Source of the DNA: Actinomycetes bacterium
Lineage (GTDB): Bacteria; Actinomycetota; Actinomycetes; Actinomycetales; Cellulomonadaceae
Reading direction: 5' to 3'
DNA length: 9,088 nucleotides
Assembly (NCBI GenBank): GCA_023418375.1
Contig: JAEZZV010000026.1
Coordinates: 1-9,088 of the forward strand
Shown here piece by piece: positions 1 to 7,600 of this stretch. The notes beneath the pieces are model-generated. The model was not told the DNA's origin and searched no databases. It saw only the letters and a list, made by a program, of their open reading frames with translations. Position numbers and translations under genes: made by a program. Position 1 is the first letter of the stretch. Every line of letters begins with the position of its first letter.

Positions 1-156
1 GCCGTCGGCCGCCCGGGCGGCCAGCGCCGCGGGCACCAGGAGCAGGTGGACCACGGCCGGCAGCGGCCGCACCTCGACCAGGCCGGGCCGGCCGAGCGCC
101 GCAGCCGCGGTGACCTCCGCGGGGCCCCAGCCGACGACCGCTACGCGCAGCCGCAT
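1..156 (-). CDS. Hypothetical protein, N-terminal part only (runs off left edge)
   Basis: The first 52 codons of a minus-strand gene lie in the window, and the rest is beyond the left edge. The protein starts MRLRVAVVGWGP and continues with an alanine-, leucine- and valine-rich stretch without charged clusters. I do not recognise a family. The short VAVVGWG segment faintly resembles the first strand and glycine turn of a nucleotide-binding fold, but that is too little to assign one. The ATG at 156-154 is chosen because AGAGAGGTG (170-162) lies 5 bases upstream as a ribosome binding site. That site touches the stop codon of the phospholipase gene, only 13 bases away, so the two genes are probably translated from one message. 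Function unknown. Confidence 0.6.
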   Translation of the reverse strand, partial: MRLRVAVVGWGPAEVTAAAALGRPGLVEVRPLPAVVHLLLVPAALAARAADG

Positions 157-169
157 CGCAGCACCTCTC

Positions 170-1300
170 TCAGAGTCCCGCCCGCGGGTACGGCAGGGCG
201 TCGGGGGGAGCGGCCCCCCGGTCCAGCCACGTCCGCACGGCGGCGTCCGCCGCGACGTAGCCCCAGTTCACGAGCCGGAGCCGGGTGCTCTCCGGCAGCC
301 GGGCCAGGCGGGTCGGCGTGCGGGCGAGGGCCGTCGTCGCCTCGAGCGGAGCCGGCGGCCCGTCGGGCGCGGAGAACGACGCGCGGTCGGAGCCGATCGC
401 CCAGAACGCGCCGGCGCGGGCACCGGTCGCCAGGAGCCCGACGATCTGCCGCCGCCGCAGCCGGCGCACCTGGACGTCGATCGCCTGCAGCGTGCGCAGG
501 GTCGCGCGGACCCAGTCGCGCGCCGGCACCTTGGGCTCACCGAACGTGCCCCCGCCGTCGCTGACCAGCACCGTCGCGCACGTCTTGACCACGGGTTCGA
601 GCCCGAGGTTGTCGTAGACGCCGCCGTCGGTCAGGTGCACGGTGCGTCCGCGGACCCGCAGCAGGTGCGGGGACAGGAACGGCGGGAACGCCGACGACGC
701 CGCCACCGCGTTGGCCAGCGGGAGGTCCGGCGAGCGCACGGGCGAGGTGCGCCAGTCGCCCATCTGCGCGCGCGAGAAGCGCCAGAGCGTGCCGGTGGAC
801 AGGTTCGTCGCGAGGATGACGAAGGTAGGGCCCCCGCCGTCGCCGGGCAGGTCCTGGAGGGTGGCGCCGTGGAAGACCGCGCGGTCGTACGCGGCCGCGA
901 CGCGGCGCGAGATGCGCCCGGGCCACAGGCCCGTGAGCACCGCGGGGACGTCGACCGTCCGGCCCGCCAGGTCCAGCAGCGGCCGCTCGACGCGCTCGGT
1001 GAACCGGCGGGCGACGCCGTCGTCGTCGAACGCCAGGTCGCGCCACGCGAGCGCGAGCACGCCCGCGGTGATCGAGCCGCCGGACACGGACGCGACCCTC
1101 GTGAGGCCGGGCAGCCGGCCGAGCTCGTTGAGGCGCCGCAGCCCGCCGACGTGGAAGAGCATCGCCCGGTACCCGCCGCCCGACAGGCACAGCCCGACGC
1201 CGTCCCGCGCCTCCGCCCCGTCGGCGGCGGGGTCGAGCGGCGGTTCCTCGGCGTCATCCGGCCCGTCGAGGGCGTCGTCGGGCGCCGGTGGCTGCGTCAT
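170..1300 (-). CDS. Patatin-like phospholipase family protein
   Basis: A 376-residue serine hydrolase of the patatin-like phospholipase family, which cleaves acyl esters of phospholipids or other lipids with a Ser-Asp dyad. Seen in order: an acidic, proline-rich N-terminal tail (about 1-33); the glycine-rich oxyanion loop SGGGYR (40-45); the nucleophile elbow SVSGGS with Ser73; the conserved ASSAFPPFLSP block (201-211); and the DGG motif with Asp225 followed by VYDNLG. There is no N-terminal signal peptide and no clear membrane segment, so it is probably cytosolic or peripheral to the membrane. The elbow reads S-x-S-x-G rather than the textbook G-x-S-x-G. The ATG at 1300-1298 has a GGAGGG site (1316-1311) 10 bases upstream. 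The gene heads a probable operon with the truncated gene to its left and is divergent from the ThrE-like gene. The substrate cannot be told from sequence. Confidence 0.88.
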   Translation of the reverse strand: MTQPPAPDDALDGPDDAEEPPLDPAADGAEARDGVGLCLSGGGYRAMLFHVGGLRRLNELGRLPGLTRVASVSGGSITAGVLALAWRDLAFDDDGVARRFTERVERPLLDLAGRTVDVPAVLTGLWPGRISRRVAAAYDRAVFHGATLQDLPGDGGGPTFVILATNLSTGTLWRFSRAQMGDWRTSPVRSPDLPLANAVAASSAFPPFLSPHLLRVRGRTVHLTDGGVYDNLGLEPVVKTCATVLVSDGGGTFGEPKVPARDWVRATLRTLQAIDVQVRRLRRRQIVGLLATGARAGAFWAIGSDRASFSAPDGPPAPLEATTALARTPTRLARLPESTRLRLVNWGYVAADAAVRTWLDRGAAPPDALPYPRAGL

Positions 1301-1304
1301 GGTG

Positions 1305-1463
1305 GCTGCCCCCTCCCCGGCGCGCCATGGCCACCGATCACGCTAGTCGCGCGGCGCCGCCTGCGGGAGTGGGCGGGGCGAGCGACGCCCGCCGCCACGT
1401 CCGTCCCCGCCCGAGGACGGACAGTCCCATGCCGGGTCGGGCGTCTCGCGCCAGGATGTGCGC
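1305..1463. other. Divergent intergenic region between phospholipase and ThrE-like genes
   Basis: About 160 bases separate the two divergent start codons, so promoters for both genes should lie here. I see no convincing -35/-10 pair on either strand. The best minus-strand -10 candidate for the phospholipase is TAGCGT (1345-1340), without a good -35. The region holds one perfect 8-bp inverted repeat at 1399-1422, listed separately. Confidence 0.4.
1399..1422. repeat. Perfect 8-bp inverted repeat upstream of the ThrE-like gene
   Basis: GTCCGTCC (1399-1406) and GGACGGAC (1415-1422) are exact reverse complements separated by 8 bases. The centre lies about 53 bases upstream of the exporter start, a position suitable for an operator or a leader hairpin. 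GC-rich DNA makes such repeats easily, so a regulatory role is only a possibility. Confidence 0.4.
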
Positions 1464-2732
1464 ATGACCAGGTCGGGTGACGAGGCGCTCGAGCCCGTCG
1501 AGCTGATCCGGCAGTCGGGCGCGATCCTGCGCGTCGGCAAGGCGATGCTCTCGTCGGGCACCGGCTCCTACCGCGTGAAGTCGGCGATGCAGCAGGTCGC
1601 GCGCGCGTTCGGCCTCGACCGGCACGAGGCCCACGTCACCCTCACGGAGATCACGACGACGTCGCACCGCGGCGCCATCTTCCGCACGGAGGTCGCCGAG
1701 GTCCGCGCCGTCGGCGTGAACGCGCACCGGCTCGGCGAGCTCACCGAGCTGACCAACGCCCTGCGGCCCGGCGCGACGGTCGAGGAGGTCACCCGCGAGC
1801 TCGACCGCATCGAGGCGATCCGGCCGCTCTACGGTCCGCTCGCGAACGCGTTCTTCGCGGCGATGGCGTGCGGCGCGTTCGCGTTCCTCAACAACGGGGG
1901 CGTCGTCGAGATCGCCGGGGCGTTCCTCGGCGCCGGCGCCGGTCAGGCGCTGCGGCGTTGGTTCGCGCACCGGGGCTTCAACCAGTTCGCGGTGACGATG
2001 ATGGCCGCCGCGCTGGCCTGCCTGGTGTACCTCGGCTTCGTGACGGCGCTGGACCTCTCGACCCCGGAGGTCGCCTCGAGCCACCAGGCCGGGTTCGTCT
2101 CGGCCGTCCTCTTCCTCGTACCCGGGTTCGCCCTGGTCACCGCGGCGCTCGACCTGGCGAAGATGGACTTCTCGGCGGGCGTCGCGCGCGCCGTCTACGG
2201 GATGATCATCGTCACCTCCGCGGGCCTGAGCGTGTGGGGCTTCGCGTGGCTGACCGGGCTGTCCGCCGACCCGATCGCGCCCCCCGACCTCGACCTCTGG
2301 CAGATCGTCGCGCTGCGCCTGCTGGCGAGCTTCCTCGGCGTGCTCGGCTTCGCGCTCATGTTCAACTCCACCCTCCGGATGGCGCTCGGGGCCGCCGTCA
2401 TCGGCATGGTCGCCAACGTGCTCCGGCTCCAGATGGCCGACGCCGGCGCCGCCATGCAGGCCGCCACCGTCGTGGCGACGCTGGTCGTCGGGCTCCTCGC
2501 GGCCGTCGTCGCGCCGCGGCTGCGGATCCCACGGATCACCGTGTCGGTGCCCGCCGTCGTCATCATGGTGCCCGGCGCGGCCACCTACCGGGCGCTCGTC
2601 GCGCTCAACAACGGCGACTACGAGGCCGCCCTCGCGGCCGGCGTGACCGCGTTCTTCGTGACGATCTGCATCGCCATCGGGCTCGCCGGGGCGCGCGTCC
2701 TCACCGACCGCGCCTGGGCGTTCGAGAAGTAG
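1464..2732 (+). CDS. Threonine/serine exporter (ThrE) family membrane protein
   Basis: A 422-residue integral membrane protein of the ThrE family. Its characterised member in Corynebacterium glutamicum exports L-threonine and L-serine. The N-terminal half matches the DUF1212-type domain: a soluble part (about 1-120, with GKAMLSSGTGSYRV at 25-38) and then hydrophobic segments near 124-145, 148-163, 174-196, 207-229 and 243-263. The C-terminal half adds about five more (281-302, 305-322, 332-351, 358-380, 392-413). The two halves carry related proline-glycine motifs, FLVPGFALVTAALDL (217-231) and IMVPGAATYRAL (367-378), as expected of this two-domain family. Although a GTG opens the frame at 1458, the ATG at 1464 is preferred because AGGA (1453-1456) then sits 7 bases upstream. 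It is somewhat shorter than the 489-residue corynebacterial protein. It is monocistronic, ending before the tRNA genes. Substrate specificity is inferred from the family only. Confidence 0.9.
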   Translation: MTRSGDEALEPVELIRQSGAILRVGKAMLSSGTGSYRVKSAMQQVARAFGLDRHEAHVTLTEITTTSHRGAIFRTEVAEVRAVGVNAHRLGELTELTNALRPGATVEEVTRELDRIEAIRPLYGPLANAFFAAMACGAFAFLNNGGVVEIAGAFLGAGAGQALRRWFAHRGFNQFAVTMMAAALACLVYLGFVTALDLSTPEVASSHQAGFVSAVLFLVPGFALVTAALDLAKMDFSAGVARAVYGMIIVTSAGLSVWGFAWLTGLSADPIAPPDLDLWQIVALRLLASFLGVLGFALMFNSTLRMALGAAVIGMVANVLRLQMADAGAAMQAATVVATLVVGLLAAVVAPRLRIPRITVSVPAVVIMVPGAATYRALVALNNGDYEAALAAGVTAFFVTICIAIGLAGARVLTDRAWAFEK

Positions 2733-2768
2733 GTCCACGCGGCCCGGCGCTCCCGGGGAGGCGGCGGG

Positions 2769-2792
2769 GCGCCGTCGTGCACCGAACGGCGC
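2769..2792 (+). terminator. Probable terminator of the ThrE-like gene
   Basis: GCGCCGT (2769-2775) and ACGGCGC (2786-2792) form a perfect 7-bp stem with a 10-base loop, 37 bases after the exporter stop codon. It is followed by ACTGCTTT, a weak T-run. The position between a coding gene and a tRNA promoter supports termination. Confidence 0.5.
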
Positions 2793-2798
2793 ACTGCT

Positions 2799-2828
2799 TT
2801 GGAAACGGGGGACCGGGCCCGGTAGCCT
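2799..2828 (+). promoter_or_regulatory. Probable promoter of tRNA-Ser
   Basis: TTGGAA (2799-2804) as -35 and TAGCCT (2823-2828) as -10 are separated by 18 bases. Both fit actinobacterial housekeeping-sigma promoters. The -10 ends 11 bases before the mature tRNA 5' end, which implies a very short 5' leader. Confidence 0.55.
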
Positions 2829-2839
2829 TGCGGCGTCTG

Positions 2840-2930
2840 GGAGACGTCGCATAGCCAGGCCTAGTGCGCGGCCCTGCTAAGGCCGTGAGGGGGGCAACCC
2901 CCTCCGTGGGTTCAAATCCCACCGTCTCCG
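2840..2930 (+). tRNA. tRNA-Ser (anticodon GCT)
   Basis: A 91-base type II tRNA that decodes AGC and AGU serine codons. The acceptor stem GGAGACG (2840-2846) pairs fully with CGTCTCC (2923-2929), with G2930 as discriminator. The D stem is GCA/TGC (2849-2851 with 2865-2867). The anticodon stem CGGCC/GGCCG (2869-2873 with 2881-2885) encloses loop CTGCTAA with anticodon GCT at 2876-2878. A long GC-rich variable arm, typical of serine tRNAs, follows. The T stem GTGGG/CCCAC (2906-2910 with 2918-2922) carries loop TTCAAAT. CCA is not encoded and must be added after transcription. Confidence 0.97.
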
Positions 2931-2932
2931 CT

Positions 2933-2974
2933 CTTGGCCCGGCCGCCCCCGCCCCCTGGGGTCGCCGGGCCAAG
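2933..2974 (+). terminator. Hairpin terminator after tRNA-Ser
   Basis: CTTGGCCCGGC (2933-2943) and GCCGGGCCAAG (2964-2974) are exact reverse complements, giving an 11-bp stem with a 20-base loop starting 3 bases after the tRNA. Only TCTT follows, so this is a U-poor hairpin of the kind common in high-GC actinobacteria. It may also guide 3'-end processing. Confidence 0.65.
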
Positions 2975-3026
2975 TCTTGCCCGGCGGGGGGTTCCGGCCC
3001 CGGCGGGTCGGTGCGGGACCGGTGGG

Positions 3027-3057
3027 TTGGGTCCCGGCGCCCCGGAGCATGTATCCT
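3027..3057 (+). promoter_or_regulatory. Probable promoter of tRNA-Arg
   Basis: TTGGGT (3027-3032) and TATCCT (3052-3057) are separated by 19 bases and could serve as -35 and -10. Transcription would start near 3064, leaving a leader of roughly 17 bases before the tRNA. Together with the hairpin after tRNA-Ser, this suggests the two tRNA genes are separate transcription units. The spacing is slightly long and the -35 imperfect. Confidence 0.45.
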
Positions 3058-3080
3058 CGTCTGCGGCCCTCCGGGGCCAT

Positions 3081-3153
3081 GCGCCCGTAGCTCAATGGAT
3101 AGAGCATCTGACTACGGATCAGAAGGTTGGGGGTTCGAGTCCCTTCGGGCGCG
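3081..3153 (+). tRNA. tRNA-Arg (anticodon ACG)
   Basis: A 73-base arginine tRNA. Acceptor GCGCCCG (3081-3087) pairs with CGGGCGC (3146-3152), with G3153 as discriminator. The anticodon stem TCTGA/TCAGA (3107-3111 with 3119-3123) encloses loop CTACGGA with anticodon ACG at 3114-3116. The first A is expected to be deaminated to inosine, so that CGU, CGC and CGA are read. The T stem 3129-3133 with 3141-3145 has two G-U pairs around loop TTCGAGT. CCA is not encoded. Confidence 0.97.
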
Positions 3154-3158
3154 CAGGT

Positions 3159-3199
3159 CGAAGGCCCTCACCGGCGGTGACGTCCGGTGGGGGCCTTCG
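3159..3199 (+). terminator. Strong hairpin terminator after tRNA-Arg
   Basis: The arms at 3159-3174 (CGAAGGCCCTCACCGG) and 3184-3199 (CCGGTGGGGGCCTTCG) form a 16-bp stem with a single G-U pair and a 9-base loop, beginning 5 bases after the tRNA. No T-tract follows. It ends 40 bases before the kinase start and so probably insulates that gene from tRNA transcription. Confidence 0.75.
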
Positions 3200-3228
3200 T
3201 CGTGCCACGATGCTGCCTCCCCGGGGTG

Positions 3229-3242
3229 AGGAGGCGGCGGTG
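3229..3242 (+). promoter_or_regulatory. Ribosome binding site that fixes the GTG start of the kinase gene
   Basis: A full AGGAGG (3229-3234) lies 5 bases before GTG at 3240-3242. It decides for this start over the in-frame ATG at 3210, which lies only 10 bases past the tRNA terminator and has no such site. Confidence 0.75.
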
Positions 3243-4118
3243 AGCGAGCCGACGACGGCGCTGCTGCTCGCGCGGGTGCGCGCGGCGGGGTTCGACGACG
3301 TCGTCCGCGTGGAGCCGGCCGAAGGCGGGCTTGCCGCGACCGCGGGGATCGCGCGGCGCGCGGACGGGACGGCGCTGTTCGTGAAGGCCTTCGACGAGGC
3401 GCTCCCTGACGCCTTCGCCACCGAGGCCGAAGGGCTCGACGCGCTGCGCACGGCTGGCGTCGCGACGCCCGAGGTGCTGCACGTGAGCGCCGACCTGCTC
3501 GCGCTCGAGGCGCTCGCGCCGCGGCCCCGCGACGAGGCGTTCTGGGAGCGGTTCGCGCACGACCTCGCGCGCCTGCACACCGCGACGACGCACCCCCGGT
3601 TCCGCTGGCACCGGGACACGTGGCTCGGCAGGCGTCGCCAGGTCAACACCTGGGCCGACGACGGCCTCGCGTTCTTCGCCGAGCACCGGCTGCTGCGCTG
3701 GCTGGGCGAGCCGCGCGTCGACGCGGCGCTCGACGCCGAGGACCGCGCGGCGCTGGAGCACCTGTGCGCGCGGCTCCCCGAGCTCCTGCCCGCCGCGCCC
3801 GCGTGCCTGACGCACGGCGACCTGTGGGCGCAGAACGTCCTGGCCGCGGCTGACGGGCGGCCCGCGCTCATCGACCCCGCCGTCTCGTACATGTGGGCGG
3901 AGGTCGACCTCGCGCACCTGTGGACCACCGCGCCCCCGCCCGAGGCGGCGGTGTTCTTCGACCTCTACGCCGCGCTCACCGGTCTGGACGCGGGCTGGCG
4001 CGAGCGGATGCCGATCATCCAGCTCCGCCAGCACCTCGCGGTGATCGCGCAGTTCGAGCCCGACTGGGGCGCAGCCGACACCGTCCGCGCGACCCTCGCC
4101 CCGTTCCGCTGCCGCTGA
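3240..4118 (+). CDS. Fructosamine kinase family protein
   Basis: A 292-residue aminoglycoside-phosphotransferase-fold kinase of the fructosamine-3-kinase family. Characterised members phosphorylate ketosamines or ribulosamines on glycated amines, destabilising the adduct so that the amine is freed. Seen: a likely ATP-binding lysine in LFVKAF (Lys49); the catalytic loop HGDLWAQN (192-199) with Asp194 as the expected base and Asn199 as metal ligand; and the metal-binding IDPAVSY (211-217) with Asp212, followed by the family-typical E-x-DLAHLW (221-228). The length equals that of standalone family members (about 290 residues). It has no signal peptide and is presumed cytosolic. The gene stands alone between the tRNA-Arg terminator and a convergent gene whose stop is 22 bases away. 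Its promoter is not obvious, and the available upstream space is small. Whether the substrate is a glycated protein or a small molecule cannot be read from the sequence. Confidence 0.88.
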   Translation: MSEPTTALLLARVRAAGFDDVVRVEPAEGGLAATAGIARRADGTALFVKAFDEALPDAFATEAEGLDALRTAGVATPEVLHVSADLLALEALAPRPRDEAFWERFAHDLARLHTATTHPRFRWHRDTWLGRRRQVNTWADDGLAFFAEHRLLRWLGEPRVDAALDAEDRAALEHLCARLPELLPAAPACLTHGDLWAQNVLAAADGRPALIDPAVSYMWAEVDLAHLWTTAPPPEAAVFFDLYAALTGLDAGWRERMPIIQLRQHLAVIAQFEPDWGAADTVRATLAPFRCR

Positions 4119-4140
4119 CCGGGCGACGCGGCGAGCACGG

Positions 4141-4623
4141 TCAGGCGACGAAGACGGCGACGGCCTCGGCCGACAGCAGCACCTGGTAGGGCAGACGGCT
4201 CAGCGTCTCCGCGTCCACCTCGACGCCGCGCGTGCGGGCGGCCGCGGCGAGCTCCTCCCACGGGTGGCCGCCGGGATCGTCCTCGTCGTCGGTGCCCACC
4301 AGGTCCAGGACCTCCGCGATCACCTCGTCCAGCGGCCGCTTCCACGAGATCGGTGCGCCTGGCGGTGCGCCGTGGCGCCAGCTCGTGACGCCGCGGTCCA
4401 TGTCCAGCCGGATCAGCGAGTCGTCGGACAGGCGGACGCACTGGGTGATCGTCATGCGGACGCCCGGGAGCGCGTTGCCGGCCGGGGGCGCAGCGGGCTC
4501 GCACACCGCGACCGTGGCGACCGGCCGGAGCTCGGTCAGGTCGAAGCGGCGCCGCTTGGCGCGATCGCCCTCGGTCTCCGTCCCGGCCGGCACGTAGTGC
4601 CAGCCGCCGTCGTCGTCGTGCAT
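4141..4623 (-). CDS. Conserved-looking hypothetical protein, 160 aa
   Basis: I do not recognise a family. The 160-residue soluble protein opens with the acidic MHDDDGGWHYVP, then a basic patch AKRRR (22-26). A middle part rich in short strands follows (about 35-90, including MTITQCVRLSDDSLIRLDMD), then a helical acidic part (about 97-133) and a C-terminus ending VAVFVA. There are no membrane segments and only two cysteines (41, 62). The ATG at 4623-4621 is chosen because a perfect AAGGAGG (4636-4630) lies 6 bases upstream; the open frame extends 12 codons further but has no such site. It begins 46 bases after the stop of the fused ABC exporter on the same strand, so co-transcription is likely, but a functional link is only inferred. 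It converges with the kinase gene. The good ribosome site and codon bias argue that it is a real gene. Confidence 0.75.
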   Translation of the reverse strand: MHDDDGGWHYVPAGTETEGDRAKRRRFDLTELRPVATVAVCEPAAPPAGNALPGVRMTITQCVRLSDDSLIRLDMDRGVTSWRHGAPPGAPISWKRPLDEVIAEVLDLVGTDDEDDPGGHPWEELAAAARTRGVEVDAETLSRLPYQVLLSAEAVAVFVA

Positions 4624-4669
4624 GGGTGCCCTCCTTGCCGATGCGCCAGACCTCAGCATCGCCCACGCG

Positions 4670-7600
4670 TCACCCCGCGAGGTGACCCCACTCGTCGGCG
4701 AGCTCGTGCCACGGGCCGGTCGCGGCGACGCGGCCCTCGTCGAGCACGACCACGCGATCCGCCCGCGCGAGCGCGGAGGCCTTCGAGGTCGCGCCGACCA
4801 CCGTCGTCCCCCGGCGGGCGAGGGCGTCCCACAGCTCCCCCTCGGTCCGCGCGTCGAGCGCTGAGGAGACGTCGTCGGCCACGATCAGCTCGGCGCCCGT
4901 CGCGAGCGCGCGGGCGAGCGCGAGGCGCTGCACCTGCCCGCCGGACAGCCGCACGCCGCGGTTGCCGACGAGGGCACCGTGCCCGCCGGCCGCCTCGACG
5001 TCGGAGGCGAGCCGGGCGTCGTCGGTCGCGGCCTCGAGACCGCGGTCGTGGTCCAGGGCGATGTTGTCGCCGAAGGTCCCGCTGAGGACGCGCGGCACCT
5101 GCGCGACGTACGCGACCTGGCCAGGGCGCAGGAAGAGCTCGGGGTCCTCGACCTCCTCGTCGTTCCAGCGGATCGCGCCCTCGTGGTCGACGAGGCCCGC
5201 GAGCGCGGCCAGCAGGCTCGACTTCCCGGACCCCACCCGGCCCGTGAGCAGCACGAGCTCGCCCGCCTCCAGGGTCAGGTCGACGTCGGCCACCCCGACC
5301 GTGCCGTCCTCGTGCACCGCGGTCAGGCCCTCCAGGGTGAGCCGGCGCAGCGGGACCCGCGGCGGTGGCTCGGGTGCCGGCGCGCGACCGGTGACGATGT
5401 CGACGCCCGGCGGCAGCGAGACGAGATCGGCGCGGCCGGCCAGCTCGGCGGTCGCCTGCAGCCAGCGGCGGGCCACCGGCGCCTCGGTCACCGCGGCGCC
5501 GAAGACGGTTCCGAACCAGCCCGAGCCGGCGACCGCCGTGCTGACCAGCAGCGCCGTCGCCAGGCCCCAGAAGTCGGCGAAGTACACGGCCCAGGCGGCT
5601 GTCACGCCGGCCTGGACGAGGAACGCCGGGACGCCGTCGAGCACCGAACGGACGCGGTGCTCGCGCACCGAGGCCTCGATGCGACGCGCGTCGACCCGTG
5701 TCAGGTGGGCCCGCACCACGTCGTCGACGGCCGCGAGCTTGATGGTCCGGACGGCGTCGAGCACGGACACGAGCGAGCGGCCGTACGCGGCGCGCTCGTC
5801 GCCGGCGACGCGCGCCGAGCGGCCCGCGAGGGGTGACCCGGCCGCGGAGACGACCGCCGACAGGACGAGGACGGCGGCAACGACGGCGCCCGCGACGAGG
5901 CTGCGCCCGGCGACCCCGGTCGCGACGACCACGGCCACGCCCGTCCCGACGTCGACCCAGCGGTCCGCGTACCAGACGGCTCGGTCGGAGTCGAGGGCGC
6001 GTGCGGTCACCTCGCCGGGCGGCGTCCGCGGCAGCCGGTGCTGCCGGGTCTGGCCGCGCAGCACCGCGAGCCGCAGGCGAAGGCCGACGGCGGACCACCA
6101 CAGCGGGTAGGTCCTGAACGCGATCGCGATCGTGACGGGCGCAGCCAGCAGCACCGCCGCGAGCGCCACCGTGGTCGCCCACGGGCGCTCGCCGGCGTCG
6201 AGCGCGGTGACGACCTGCCCCCAGAGCCACCCGGTCACCGCGCCGTAGGCGCCGAGCAGGGACGAGACCAGGAAGCCCGCCGCGCCGAGGAGGCCCCACC
6301 GCGGGTGCACCGTGATCATGCGCGCCACCGTCCGCGCGAGCCGCGGCGCCGGCACGTGCGCGACCGCGCGGCGCGGCCGACGCTCGGCGCGGGAGACCAG
6401 TGGCGCCCCCGCAGTCACCCGCCGCTCCTCGCCGCCGGCGCGCAGCAGGTCGCGGTACGGTCCGGCCTCGCGCGCCAGACGCGCGCGATCCCCGTGCTGG
6501 ACGAGGACACCCCGGTCCAGGACCGCCACCGCGTCGCACCGCCGGGTGGTCGACAGCCGGTGCGCGACGACGATGCCGGTGCGCCCGGCGAGCAGCCGCT
6601 CGGCGGCGTGCGTCACGCGGTGCTCGGTCTGCGGGTCCATCCGTGCGGTGGCCTCGTCGAGAACGACGATCCCGACGTCGCGCACGAGCAGCCGGGCGAA
6701 GGCCACCAGCTGCTCCTCGCCCGCTGACAGGGTGGTGCCCGACGCCCCCAGCCGGGTGTCCAGACCGTCGGGCAGCGACGCCACCCACGCGGTCAGCCCG
6801 AGCGCCTCGACGGCCGCCTCGACGCGGGCGCGCGGCACGTCCGCGAAGAGTGTGATGTTCTCCGCCAGGGTCGCGGCGACGATCTCGGTGCGCTGCGTGA
6901 CCACGCCCACCGCCCGCCGGAGCCCGTCGATCGCCGTCTCCGTCACGTCCGCGCCGCCGACGAACACGGTCCCGGCGGGCGGCTCGACGGCGCGCGAGAG
7001 GAGCTTGGCCAGGGTCGACTTGCCGGCGCCCGTGCGGCCGACCAGGGCGCACGTCGTGCCTGCTGGGACGGTCAGCGTGACGTCGCGCAGCGCGAAGCCG
7101 CCCGGGTAGGTGAAGGTCAGGTCGCGGATCTCGACGGCGAGCGGTCCGCCCGGCAGCGACCCGCCGTCGAGCGGCTCCTGCGGCGCGTCGAGGAGCGAGC
7201 GGATCCGCCGGACGGCGCCGAGGCCCGCCTGCAGCTCGGGCAGGTGGTTGCTGAGCTGGCTCAGCTGCCCCACGAGCATCGTCACGAGCAGCCAGAGCGT
7301 GACGAGCTGGGTCACCGAGACCCGCCCGTCGCCGACGAGCGCGACCCCCGCCACCGCGAGCGCCGCGAGCAGGGCGTGCAGCACCAGGCCGGTGCGCAGC
7401 GCCACCGCCGTCGAGGCGCGGCACGTGTCGCGGACCCGCTCCAGGACGTCGCGCGAGCGCTCGGCGTACTGCCGCACGACGTGCGCCTGCCCGAGCGAGG
7501 ACCGGACGTCGTCGCGCCCGGCCACCGCCTCCTCGAGCTGGGCGGAGTGCGCCGACCAGGCCTCCTCCTCGGCGAGCTTGCGGCGCGCCATCTCGGGGGT

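Noticed and set aside
110..1480. Plus-strand open frame opposite the phospholipase gene
   Set aside because: Its Arg/Pro/Gly-rich product has no domain, and the opposite strand carries an intact catalytic dyad and a good ribosome binding site.
2745..2774. Alternative hairpin CGGCGC/GCGCCG after the ThrE-like gene
   Set aside because: Only 6 bp with an 18-base loop; the overlapping 7-bp stem with a 10-base loop at 2769-2792 is the better terminator candidate.
1338..2852. Long minus-strand open frame of about 500 codons opposite the ThrE-like gene
   Set aside because: It is the antisense shadow of a clear membrane-protein gene. Its product is a low-complexity Arg/Gly/Glu/Asp-rich sequence with no family features, as expected of the complement of high-GC coding DNA.
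3081..3199. tRNA-Arg 3' end as an integration site for a mobile element
   Set aside because: No integrase, direct repeat of the tRNA 3' end or composition shift is seen downstream; the next gene is an ordinary chromosomal kinase.
2934..3239. N-terminal extension of the kinase gene up to about 100 codons
   Set aside because: The extension would be translated through the tRNA-Arg gene and its terminator. The AGGAGG before GTG at 3240 gives the normal family length.
5900..6400. Possible frameshift or junction between two separate half-transporter genes
   Set aside because: The reading frame is continuous from NBD1 through the linker (about residues 581-615) into TMD2 without a stop, so this is a genuine fusion rather than two genes.
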